Shown: positions 1-5,834 of the stretch, one piece after another
How positions within the stretch are numbered: the first letter of the stretch is position 1
How the letters are laid out: each line of letters opens with the position of its first letter
From: an uncultured Bacilli bacterium
GTDB lineage: Bacteria > Bacillota_I > Bacilli_A > RF39 > UBA660
Direction: 5' to 3'
DNA: 27,132 bases
NCBI GenBank assembly: GCA_947625365.1
Contig: CANQNZ010000007.1
Span: 1 to 27,132 of the forward strand
Program-made: the position numbers and the translations under genes
Notes under the pieces: model-generated
What the model saw: only the letters and a program-made list of their open reading frames with translations
The model's database searches: none
What the model was told of the DNA's origin: nothing

Positions 1-2
1 TA

Positions 3-131
3 GGTTATAATGTATCTGCTGGTTCAAGCTTAAATATTAAAGTAGCAACTGCTAAAGAAAATGAAACTTCTGGTAATGATGTAACTGTACCAGATGAAGA
101 AAATGTTTGTGAAACTACAGGATTATGCTAA
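3..131 (+). CDS. prkC: C-terminal tail of PASTA-domain Ser/Thr kinase (PrkC/Stk1), partial
   Basis: The first 42 complete codons form an open frame ending in TAA. They encode the end of an extracellular PASTA-like repeat (GYNVSAGSSLNIKVA) followed by an acidic, polar tail that ends in Cys-Glu-Thr-Thr-Gly-Leu-Cys. A Gly-Tyr near the start of the last strand and a final hydrophobic beta strand are typical of PASTA repeats, which sense muropeptides on the outer side of the membrane. The stop codon overlaps the rsgA start (TAATG), and prkC directly upstream of rsgA and rpe is the order known from B. subtilis. Identity therefore rests on a short stretch plus gene order. The kinase domain lies outside the window. 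The two cysteines in the tail are unusual for a PASTA tail. Confidence 0.72.
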   Translation, partial: GYNVSAGSSLNIKVATAKENETSGNDVTVPDEENVCETTGLC

Positions 132-958
132 TGAATGGAAAAATTATTAAAATTATTAGCAATCTTTATACCGTTAAAGTAGGTAATAAAGAATATGATT
201 GTAAAGCAAGAGGAAAGTTTCGAAATGATAAAATTACTCCTTTAGTAGGAGATAATTGTGTTATTGATACCGAAAATAATTATATCTTATCGATAGATGA
301 AAGATATAATTTCCTAAAGCGTCCGGCCGTAGCTAACGTTGATTATGCTATCATTTTAACTAGCATTAAACAGCCGGACTTGTCTTTAAATTTGCTAGAT
401 AAAATGCTTAGTATTGTTTTATTAAATAAAATAAAACCTATAATTTGTTTTTCTAAGTTAGATTTAGCAACTAGGCAAGAGAAAAAAATGGTCAAAAAGT
501 TAAGCAAATATTATCGCCAAATGGGAATAGTTGTACTAAATAATAATCAGATAAGTAAGCTTAAAAAAATGCTAAAGGGAAAAGTAGTTGTATTAACAGG
601 TCAAACCGGGGCAGGAAAATCTTCTTTATTAAATAAGATTGATAAGTCTTTAGAACTTAAAACCGGAGAAATATCTAAAGCACTAGGTAGAGGAAAACAT
701 ACTACACGTCATGTAGAACTTTTTGAAACATCAGGATGTTTTCTAGTAGATACGCCAGGTTTTTCCGCTTTAGATTTAAATGATTTTTCCCAAGAAGAAA
801 TTAAGTCTACTTTTCTAGAGTTTAATTTATACCCATGCCAATTTCCTGATTGTATGCATATTAATGAGCAAAATTGTGCGGTAAAAGAGGCTACTTGCCA
901 TAAAAAAATTTTGCAGTCTCGTTATGATAATTACAAAAGTTTTATTAGTAAGAAGTGA
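131..958 (+). CDS. rsgA: Ribosome small subunit-dependent GTPase RsgA
   Basis: RsgA is a circularly permuted GTPase that acts in late 30S subunit assembly and release. At 275 residues it has the family's usual order: an N-terminal OB fold; the G4 motif SKLD (residues 108-111) before the P-loop GQTGAGKSS (157-165, Lys163); a TTRH switch (G2); DTPGF (207-211, G3); and a C-terminal zinc knuckle with Cys236, Cys241, His243 and Cys249 in the C-X4-C-X-H-X5-C pattern. I chose the ATG at 131 because an AGGA lies 8 bases upstream and the start overlaps the prkC stop as TAATG. An in-frame ATG at 125 is too close to that AGGA. rpe follows after 4 bases, so translation is probably coupled. All key residues are present, so the protein should be active. 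Confidence 0.95.
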   Translation: MNGKIIKIISNLYTVKVGNKEYDCKARGKFRNDKITPLVGDNCVIDTENNYILSIDERYNFLKRPAVANVDYAIILTSIKQPDLSLNLLDKMLSIVLLNKIKPIICFSKLDLATRQEKKMVKKLSKYYRQMGIVVLNNNQISKLKKMLKGKVVVLTGQTGAGKSSLLNKIDKSLELKTGEISKALGRGKHTTRHVELFETSGCFLVDTPGFSALDLNDFSQEEIKSTFLEFNLYPCQFPDCMHINEQNCAVKEATCHKKILQSRYDNYKSFISKK

Positions 959-962
959 GAAA

Positions 963-1589
963 ATGAAAGTATCAGTATCTTTTTTAAAAAGAAAAGAAAG
1001 TTTAACGGAAACAATCAAAAAAATTGAACAAACAGATTGCGATTATATTCATGTTGATGTCACAGATGGTCTTTTTGTTCCTGAAAAAACAGGGGATATT
1101 CCTAAGTATTTGCAAAATACTTCTAAAAAGTTAGATGTACATTTAATGTGTGCTCATCCTTTAGAATATATCAATATTTATAAAAATTTAAATGCAGAAT
1201 ATATTACTATTCAAGTAGAAATTAATGAGGATAAAGAAAAACTTTTAAAAATAATTAAAGAAGCTAATATTAAAGTAGGATTAGCTTTAAATCCTGAAAC
1301 ACCATTAACAGAAATTTTGCCTTATTTGCCTTATGTAAATCAAGTATTAGTAATGAGCGTTCAGCCCGGTTTAGGTGGGCAACCATTTCAAACCCCAGCG
1401 ATAGCTAAAATAAAAAAGTTAAATCAAATTCGGCAAGAGAATAATTACTCATTTATTATTAATGTAGATGGGGGAATAAATGAGCAGACTATTAAACTTT
1501 TAAATAATATCGGTTTAGATATGTGTGTTTCCGGCTCTTTTGTTTGTTTAGCTGATGACTATCAAAAACAAATCAATAAATTACGTTAA
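963..1589 (+). CDS. rpe: Ribulose-phosphate 3-epimerase
   Basis: Rpe interconverts ribulose-5-phosphate and xylulose-5-phosphate in the cytosolic pentose phosphate pathway. The 208-residue TIM barrel keeps the metal and catalytic positions: His30 and Asp32 in HVDVTDG, His60 in DVHLMCAHP, the phosphate/active-site loop MSVQPGLGGQ, and Asp169 in VDGGIN. Compared with typical family members it reads Thr for Met in the HxDxMDG motif and Gln for Asn in the MSVNPG loop, so it is somewhat divergent. The frame opens further upstream inside rsgA, but the ATG at 963 has an upstream purine-rich site and aligns with the usual family N-terminus. The gene is coupled to rsgA and ends just before a hairpin terminator. 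A related phosphosugar epimerase such as allulose-6-phosphate epimerase cannot be fully excluded. Confidence 0.88.
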   Translation: MKVSVSFLKRKESLTETIKKIEQTDCDYIHVDVTDGLFVPEKTGDIPKYLQNTSKKLDVHLMCAHPLEYINIYKNLNAEYITIQVEINEDKEKLLKIIKEANIKVGLALNPETPLTEILPYLPYVNQVLVMSVQPGLGGQPFQTPAIAKIKKLNQIRQENNYSFIINVDGGINEQTIKLLNNIGLDMCVSGSFVCLADDYQKQINKLR

Positions 1590-1594
1590 AAAAA

Positions 1595-1616
1595 GTTACC
1601 AATTGGTAGCTTTTTT
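1595..1616. terminator. Bidirectional hairpin terminator between rpe and the minus-strand membrane gene
   Basis: The inverted repeat GTTACC-AATT-GGTAGC (one G-T pair) is preceded by an A-run and followed by six T. It can end transcription from rpe on the plus strand and from the 1615-2010 gene on the minus strand. Confidence 0.8.
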
Positions 1617-2010
1617 ACATTTTTAAAGAATAAGTAAGTTCTTTAGAGGCATTTTCCACTTCGGTTGCCATACATAAATATTTGGAAGTCAGTGCAGCAC
1701 AAACCGTGATTACACCACAAACCGCTGCGTTAAAAGCCATATTTGTTATAGGGTTATCACAAGGTTTAAAAATTAAAATTCCTCCAGTTAGTAAACCTCC
1801 TATAATTCCACTCATTAATGATGTTTCTAAACAATTTGCTTTCATCCATTCTAAGGTTTGTAAAGATGATTTAAGACCATGAACGTCTTTTTCTTGAAAT
1901 TGTTTTTTTATTTTTTCAAATTCTTGTTGCACATCACTATTATTATAAAATGTATTAAGTGCATTTTCCATTTGTTTAGAATATTCTAATTGTTCAATAT
2001 TTTCTGGCAT
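1615..2010 (-). CDS. Small membrane protein of unknown function
   Basis: This is a 131-residue protein I do not recognise. The first half is charged and helical (NIEQLEYSKQMENALNTFYN onward), probably a cytoplasmic coiled coil. The second half has two hydrophobic, glycine/alanine-rich spans, about residues 70-85 and 94-115, separated by a short loop with KPCDNP. It ends in a short polar tail. The ATG at 2010 was chosen because AGAAGGA lies 7 bases upstream; an in-frame TTG six codons earlier overlaps that site and is rejected. A good promoter (TTGACA-17-TAATAT) lies just upstream. The topology is reminiscent of small holin-like or membrane-scaffold proteins, but no motif supports a function. 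It sits between rpe and rpmB, where B. subtilis carries unrelated genes. Confidence 0.75.
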   Translation of the reverse strand: MPENIEQLEYSKQMENALNTFYNNSDVQQEFEKIKKQFQEKDVHGLKSSLQTLEWMKANCLETSLMSGIIGGLLTGGILIFKPCDNPITNMAFNAAVCGVITVCAALTSKYLCMATEVENASKELTYSLKM

Positions 2011-2040
2011 AAAAATTCCTTCTTTCAAATTTATGTGAAT

Positions 2041-2069
2041 ATATTAAAAAAGAAAACATCAGTTGTCAA
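2041..2069 (-). promoter_or_regulatory. Sigma-A promoter of the small membrane protein gene
   Basis: On the minus strand, a consensus -35 TTGACA (2069-2064) is separated by 17 bases from a -10 TAATAT (2046-2041). The predicted transcription start is about 25 bases before the ATG at 2010. Confidence 0.75.
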
Positions 2070-2070
2070 A

Positions 2071-2096
2071 TAAAAACTGCTTTAAGCAGCTTTTTT
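2071..2096. terminator. Hairpin terminator of rpmB
   Basis: CTGCT-TTA-AGCAG (2077-2089) is flanked by A-rich and T-rich runs on both sides, so it reads as an intrinsic terminator on the minus strand with U-run TTTTTATTT. The rpmB stop codon lies inside the loop. Confidence 0.65.
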
Positions 2097-2240
2097 TGTT
2101 TCTCTTGCAGTGACTCTAACACTTTTACCATTAATTTTTTTCTTTTGAAGATTTGGTTTCTGTTGCGTTTTAGTAGCGTTTAAAGCATGTGAACGTTTAT
2201 TTCCAGTTAAAGGTTTTTTGGTTGTTACTTTTTTTGCCAT
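2082..2240 (-). CDS. rpmB: 50S ribosomal protein L28
   Basis: This is a 52-residue, strongly basic protein with the L28 signature: MAKKVTTKKPLTGNKRSHAL at the start, then NATK, PNLQKKKINGK and RVTARETKK. L28 is a structural protein of the large ribosomal subunit. A consensus GGAGGA lies 6-7 bases before the ATG. Many bacterial L28 proteins carry an N-terminal cysteine (as in the KC-V-TG form) from a zinc ribbon; here that position is not Cys and there is no cysteine at all, so this is a zinc-independent form. It is shorter than the usual 60-62 residues, mainly at the C-terminus. Its position, minus strand downstream of rpe, matches B. subtilis gene order. It has its own promoter region, shared divergently with the AlkD-like gene, and its own terminator. 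Confidence 0.93.
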   Translation of the reverse strand: MAKKVTTKKPLTGNKRSHALNATKTQQKPNLQKKKINGKSVRVTARETKKAA

Positions 2241-2275
2241 TTTATCTCCTCCTTTTTAACTAATTCCTCTAAGAC

Positions 2276-2302
2276 TTTATCATAAATAAGCGGATAAGTC
2301 AA
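2276..2302 (-). promoter_or_regulatory. Probable promoter of rpmB
   Basis: On the minus strand, TTGACT (2302-2297) is followed 15 bases later by GATAAA (2281-2276), about 35 bases before the rpmB start. The -35 is good, but the -10 is weak and the spacing short. The element overlaps the divergent promoter region of the neighbouring gene. Confidence 0.4.
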
Positions 2303-2310
2303 TTTTATGT

Positions 2311-2316
2311 TACAAT
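2311..2316 (+). promoter_or_regulatory. -10 element (TACAAT) of the AlkD-like gene
   Basis: TACAAT matches five of six bases of the -10 consensus and sits only 16 bases before the ATG at 2333. The transcription start should therefore fall at about 2323-2326. No convincing -35 is visible. The implied 5' leader is under 10 bases and has no Shine-Dalgarno site. Confidence 0.5.
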
Positions 2317-2332
2317 ATTTTATGTGATAAAT

Positions 2333-3049
2333 ATGAATTTAATAAAAAATAAATGGTTAAAAAAAGATTATAAAGATTTCCAGACATATTTAAAAAGTTT
2401 AAAAGATGAAAAATATTTACAATTTAATCAAAAGATAATTACGAGCAAATATAAATTTATAGGAATAAGACTGCCTATACTTCGAAAGATAGCCAAAGAA
2501 ATTTTAAAAGGAAATTGGGAAAGTTTTATTCAGGTAAGTGAAAATATTTATTATGAAGAAGTAATGCTTAAAGGTTTTGTTATTGCGGGTATAAAAGATA
2601 TCAATAAATTAAAAGATTATATTAATTCTTTTGTTTTACTAATTGATAACTGGGCTATTTGTGACTCTTTTTGTAGTAGTCTTAAAATTATTAAAAATAA
2701 AAAAGAAGAATTTTGGAATTTTTTTAATGAATTTTTAGATGATACAGCGGAATTTAAAGTAAGAACTTTCTTAGTTGTTTTGATAAATTATTATGTAGAA
2801 GAAAAATATTTAGCAAAAATTTTCTTAATATGTCAAAGACCATTAGCGGATAAATACTATGTGAATATGGCCGCCTCTTGGTTAATTGCCGAATGTTATA
2901 TTAAATATCCAGTTCAAACTTATGATTTTCTTCAAAAAGCCCATTTAAAAAAATTTGTTTTTAATAAATCAATTAGTAAGATTAATGACTCATATCAGGT
3001 AAGTAAAGCAGATAAAGAAAAGGTGCAGAAGCTAAAAAATATGTTGTAA
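2333..3049 (+). CDS. DNA alkylation repair protein, AlkD-like HEAT-repeat glycosylase
   Basis: This is a 238-residue all-helical protein of the AlkD / DNA alkylation repair family, which excises N3- and N7-alkylated purines while wrapping DNA with HEAT-like repeats. Family hallmarks are GIRLPILRKIAKEI near residue 45, IDNWAICDSFCSSLK with Trp107 and Asp111, EFKVRTFLVVL with Arg144, YYVNMAASWLIAECYIKYP, and the closing SISKINDSYQVSKADKE. Trp107, Asp111 and Arg144 reproduce the spacing of AlkD's Trp109, Asp113 and Arg148, so catalysis is likely retained. The start is uncertain: GTG at 2324 and ATG at 2333 are both in frame and neither has a Shine-Dalgarno site. I prefer the ATG. It is a single-gene unit between rpmB and the ireB-like operon. 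Confidence 0.87.
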   Translation: MNLIKNKWLKKDYKDFQTYLKSLKDEKYLQFNQKIITSKYKFIGIRLPILRKIAKEILKGNWESFIQVSENIYYEEVMLKGFVIAGIKDINKLKDYINSFVLLIDNWAICDSFCSSLKIIKNKKEEFWNFFNEFLDDTAEFKVRTFLVVLINYYVEEKYLAKIFLICQRPLADKYYVNMAASWLIAECYIKYPVQTYDFLQKAHLKKFVFNKSISKINDSYQVSKADKEKVQKLKNML

Positions 3050-3074
3050 ATAGTAAAATTTTCGCTGACTTTAT

Positions 3075-3103
3075 TTGCTTATTTGCTTTTACTTTGGTAA
3101 AAT
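3075..3103 (+). promoter_or_regulatory. Sigma-A promoter of the ireB-like/ruvX operon
   Basis: TTGCTT (3075-3080), a 17-base spacer and TAAAAT (3098-3103) lie 23 bases before the start codon at 3127. Confidence 0.65.
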
Positions 3104-3126
3104 GAGGGTGTACTAGAGGTGATAAA

Positions 3127-3336
3127 ATGCCAAAGCAATCTGCTAAGGAAACATTGCAGGAAGTTTATACCATACTAACCGAGGGTAATTATGATGCTAT
3201 TAGCCAATTAGTTGGTTATTTAAATAGTGGAGACCCGGGGTATGTTTCTAGTTACAAAGGCGCCCGAGAAAAAATTATTGCCCTTGACAGATATGCACCT
3301 ATTGAGATTATGCTAAAGGAATTTTTAAAGAAATAA
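3127..3336 (+). CDS. IreB-family (UPF0297/YrzL-like) regulatory protein, short form
   Basis: This 69-residue protein carries the UPF0297/IreB core: LQEVYTILTEGNYDAISQLV leading into GYLNSGDPGYVSSYKGAREK, then a hydrophobic C-terminal helix. In Enterococcus, IreB is a cytosolic phosphosubstrate of the PASTA kinase IreK and affects envelope-stress and cephalosporin resistance. Family members are usually close to 90 residues. Here the N-terminal 20 or so residues, which carry the phosphorylated threonines, are absent. An in-frame TGA about 8 codons upstream excludes an upstream extension. The start has an AGAGGTGAT site 4 bases upstream. The stop overlaps the ruvX start as TAATG, so the two are co-translated; next to ruvX is the standard Firmicutes position. 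B. subtilis has alaS upstream, but here an AlkD-like gene sits there. Confidence 0.85.
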   Translation: MPKQSAKETLQEVYTILTEGNYDAISQLVGYLNSGDPGYVSSYKGAREKIIALDRYAPIEIMLKEFLKK

Positions 3337-3755
3337 TGCGCTGTTTAGGACTGGATTTAGGCACTAAAACAGTAGGAGTAGCAATCAGTGATAAAACTAA
3401 TACTATTGCTACGAGTTTAAAAGTAATTAGATATTCTGATGATACAAAGGACCAAATGCTTGAAGAAATTTGCGATTTAATAGATAAATATCAAATTACT
3501 CATGTTGCTTTAGGCCTTCCTAAAAATATGGATAACTCTTTAGGTTTTGCTAGTCAAAGAAGTTTGGACTTTAAAAAAGAATTAGCCAGTAAGTGTGATG
3601 TCAAAATTGAACTTGTTGATGAAAGATTAACAACCATTCAGGCCGAAAATATTTTACTCGATGCTGATATAAGTCGTCAAAAACGTAAGAAAGTTATTGA
3701 TGGACTTGCTGCTACGATAATACTAAATACATATTTAAGAATGAAGGGAAAATAA
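3336..3755 (+). CDS. ruvX: Putative Holliday junction resolvase / pre-16S rRNA nuclease RuvX (YqgF)
   Basis: This is a 139-residue RNase H-fold nuclease, the usual family size. Its acidic active site is visible: Asp7 in GLDLGTKTVGVA, Asp95-Glu96 in VDERLTT, and Asp122 in VIDGLAA. The substrate loop GLPKNMDNSLG is also present. YqgF homologues process the 5' end of 16S rRNA in E. coli, and the family is also annotated as a Holliday junction resolvase. The start codon overlaps the stop of the ireB-like gene, and the DUF1292 gene starts one base after the ruvX stop, so the three are translationally coupled. This matches B. subtilis yrzL-yrrK-yrzB. Confidence 0.94.
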   Translation: MRCLGLDLGTKTVGVAISDKTNTIATSLKVIRYSDDTKDQMLEEICDLIDKYQITHVALGLPKNMDNSLGFASQRSLDFKKELASKCDVKIELVDERLTTIQAENILLDADISRQKRKKVIDGLAATIILNTYLRMKGK

Positions 3756-3756
3756 A

Positions 3757-4056
3757 ATGAAAGAAGAAAATGAAAATCAAAATATTTTAACATTGGTAAA
3801 CGATAAAGGAGAGCAAATAACTTGCGAAGTTTTATTTACATTTGATAATGATAAAAATAAACAAAGTTATATTGTATATACTGATAATACAGTAGATGAA
3901 ACAGGTAGTACTAAAGTGTATGCTAGTATTTATGACCCAAGCGGAAAGGATAAAACATTAAAACCAATTGAAACAGAAGAAGAATGGGCTTTAATCGAAA
4001 ATATTTTATCTTCTATTCAAGAAAAAGTTGATGCAGAAAGTGAAAGTGAACAATGA
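3757..4056 (+). CDS. DUF1292 family protein (YrzB-like)
   Basis: This is a 99-residue acidic, soluble protein with the DUF1292 pattern: ILTLVNDKGEQITCEVLFTF, KQSYIVYTDN, VYASIYDP, and the closing EEEWALIENILSSIQEK. The biochemical function of the family is unknown. Its place between ruvX and mltG is conserved across Firmicutes. The purine-rich end of ruvX supplies the ribosome site (GAAGGGAAAA), and the TGA stop shares four bases (ATGA) with the mltG start, indicating translational coupling. The tail after the domain is rich in Glu and Ser. Confidence 0.88.
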   Translation: MKEENENQNILTLVNDKGEQITCEVLFTFDNDKNKQSYIVYTDNTVDETGSTKVYASIYDPSGKDKTLKPIETEEEWALIENILSSIQEKVDAESESEQ

Positions 4057-5117
4057 AAAAATTAGTAGTTGGATTAGTTGCTGTTTTTATCGCTTTAGGC
4101 ATTTTACTTGTTAGTCTATATTTTTATTTTTTAACTCCTATAGATAAAAATAATTCTAAAAATGTATCATTTGTTGTCAAAAGCGGAGAAAGTGAAAAGC
4201 AAATAATTGATAATTTAAAAACTGCTGATTTAATTCGTAATAAGTATGCTACATATATTTATAATTTTTTAAATAGAGATTATACTTTTAAAGTTGGCAC
4301 ATTTACTTTGAAAAAAAGTATGAGTGTTAGTCAAATATTTAAGACATTAGATAGTGGTAAAACTAAAGAACAAAAAGGAATAAATATCACTTTTAAAGAA
4401 GGAAAAAGATATACAGATTATATTAAACAAATAACTAAATCTTTAAAAATTGATGAAGCAGATTTCGAAAATCTTATGGCAGATAATGATTATTTAAAAA
4501 GTTTAATTGATGATTATTGGTTTTTAACTGATGATATTTTAAAGGAAGATATATATTATCCTCTAGAAGGTTACTTATTTCCTGATACATACAATTTTTT
4601 AGAAAATACATCCGCTAAAGATGTGCTAAAAACTATATTGGATAACACGGAAAGTAAGTTAGCTTCTTATAAAAAAGATATGGAAAATAATGATTATAGC
4701 ATTCATGAACTTATGACTTTAGCTTCTATTGGAGAATTAGAAGGAAAAGATGGAAGTGACCGAGCTGGTATTGTAGGAGTATTTATTAATCGTATTAATA
4801 TTGGTATGACTTTAGGAAGTGATGTTACTACTTATTATGCTACGCAAAAAACTTTTAAAGATAATCTAACTGCTGATGAGTTAAATGAATGTAATGCTTA
4901 TAATACGCGAGGCACATGCTTTAAAGGTTTACCTGTAGGGCCAGTGTCTAATCCCGGTATAGAAGCAATTGAGGCCGCTGTTTATCCGGAAGATAACGAT
5001 TATCTATTCTTTGTTTCTGATAAAAGTGGTAAAATATACTTTAGTAAAACAAATGCCGAACATGAACAGCAAGTGGCTGATTTAAAAAATAGCGATAATT
5101 GGTATGTTTATCAGTAA
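4053..5117 (+). CDS. mltG: Endolytic murein transglycosylase MltG
   Basis: MltG is a membrane-anchored lytic transglycosylase that cleaves nascent glycan strands and sets their length. The 354-residue protein has one N-terminal transmembrane helix (about residues 4-27, short cytoplasmic tail), a LysM-like region (about 35-95: FVVKSGESEKQIIDNL) and the YceG catalytic domain. The catalytic stretch ASIGELEGKD places the catalytic Glu at about residue 228 with a second at 230, followed by AGIVGVFINRINIGMTLGSD. The closing GLPVGPVSNPGIEAI and YLFFVSDKSGKIYFSKTNAE match the family. It overlaps the DUF1292 gene by four bases. In Firmicutes this gene sits in the yrrL position. Substrate and partner penicillin-binding proteins are not in the window. 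Confidence 0.93.
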   Translation: MKKLVVGLVAVFIALGILLVSLYFYFLTPIDKNNSKNVSFVVKSGESEKQIIDNLKTADLIRNKYATYIYNFLNRDYTFKVGTFTLKKSMSVSQIFKTLDSGKTKEQKGINITFKEGKRYTDYIKQITKSLKIDEADFENLMADNDYLKSLIDDYWFLTDDILKEDIYYPLEGYLFPDTYNFLENTSAKDVLKTILDNTESKLASYKKDMENNDYSIHELMTLASIGELEGKDGSDRAGIVGVFINRINIGMTLGSDVTTYYATQKTFKDNLTADELNECNAYNTRGTCFKGLPVGPVSNPGIEAIEAAVYPEDNDYLFFVSDKSGKIYFSKTNAEHEQQVADLKNSDNWYVYQ

Positions 5118-5151
5118 AACAATATAATAATAGTAGAAAGAGTGAAGAAAA

Positions 5152-5748
5152 GTGAAACAATTTATAGAAGAAATGGAAGAATATGCCAGAAATAAAAATG
5201 TTCCTATCATTGAAAAAGAATCCATAACTTTTATTATGAAATATATTAAATTAAATAATGTTAAAAATATATTAGAAATTGGTTCCGCCATTGGTTATTC
5301 CGCTATTTTGATGGCTAGTGTAGCTGAAGATGTTAAAGTAACTACTATTGAGCGTGATGAAGCGCGTTATATGGAATGTTTAAAAAATGTTAAAAAATGT
5401 GGAATGGATAAAAAAATAACGGTAGTTTACCAAGATGCCTTAGAAGTAAACTTAACTGAAAAAATTGAATATGATTTAATCTTTATTGATGCAGCTAAAG
5501 GACAATATACTAAGTTTTTTGAAAAGTTTAAATATTTTTTAGCGCCAAAGGGAATTATTATTACAGATAATTTAAAATTTCATGGTTACGTAGGAAGCAA
5601 AAAGAAAATTGAAAGTAAAAATTTACAAGGCTTAGTTAAAAAAATAGAGAAATATATAGTATTTTTAAAAGAAAATCCCGAATTTGATACAAAGTTTTAT
5701 GATGTTGGAGATGGACTTTCCGTCAGTGTAAAAAAGGATACTCGCTAA
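5152..5748 (+). CDS. trmR: tRNA 5-hydroxyuridine methyltransferase TrmR (YrrM), class I O-methyltransferase
   Basis: This is a 198-residue SAM-dependent O-methyltransferase. Motif I is ILEIGSAIGYSAILMA, followed by VTTIERDE, YDLIFIDAAKGQY (metal-binding Asp) and GIIITDNLKFHG (second metal-binding Asp-Asn). B. subtilis YrrM is TrmR, which methylates 5-hydroxyuridine at tRNA position 34 to 5-methoxyuridine. The same neighbours here (mltG upstream; trhP1/trhP2 downstream, beyond murF) support that role over a generic catechol-type enzyme. The first plausible start is GTG at 5152 behind a weak AGAAAGAGTG site; ATG at 5173 is an alternative that loses seven residues. A terminator overlaps the stop codon, separating it from murF. 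Confidence 0.83.
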   Translation: MKQFIEEMEEYARNKNVPIIEKESITFIMKYIKLNNVKNILEIGSAIGYSAILMASVAEDVKVTTIERDEARYMECLKNVKKCGMDKKITVVYQDALEVNLTEKIEYDLIFIDAAKGQYTKFFEKFKYFLAPKGIIITDNLKFHGYVGSKKKIESKNLQGLVKKIEKYIVFLKENPEFDTKFYDVGDGLSVSVKKDTR

Positions 5749-5763
5749 ATTAGCGAGTTTTTA
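5740..5763 (+). terminator. Hairpin terminator of the ireB-like to trmR operon
   Basis: ACTCGCT-AAATT-AGCGAGT followed by a T-run. The trmR stop codon (5746-5748) is inside the hairpin. Confidence 0.82.
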
Positions 5764-5786
5764 ACTACCTTCTAAACTTAATTTAC

Positions 5787-5815
5787 TTTACATATATTTT
5801 TGTGTTAAGATATTT
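5787..5815 (+). promoter_or_regulatory. Probable promoter of murF
   Basis: TTTACA (5787-5792) is followed after 16-17 bases by GATATT/ATATTT (about 5809-5815), roughly 20 bases before murF. The -35 is close to consensus; the -10 is ambiguous. Confidence 0.4.
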
Positions 5816-5834
5816 TTGATTGGAGGCTTAGTAG

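Noticed and set aside
2011..2028. In-frame TTG at 2028 as start of the minus-strand membrane protein
   Set aside because: It overlaps the Shine-Dalgarno site of the ATG at 2010, which has proper spacing.
5787..5815. T-rich region before murF as a riboswitch or attenuator
   Set aside because: The space between the trmR terminator and the murF start is about 70 bases and holds no second hairpin beyond the terminator, leaving room only for a promoter.
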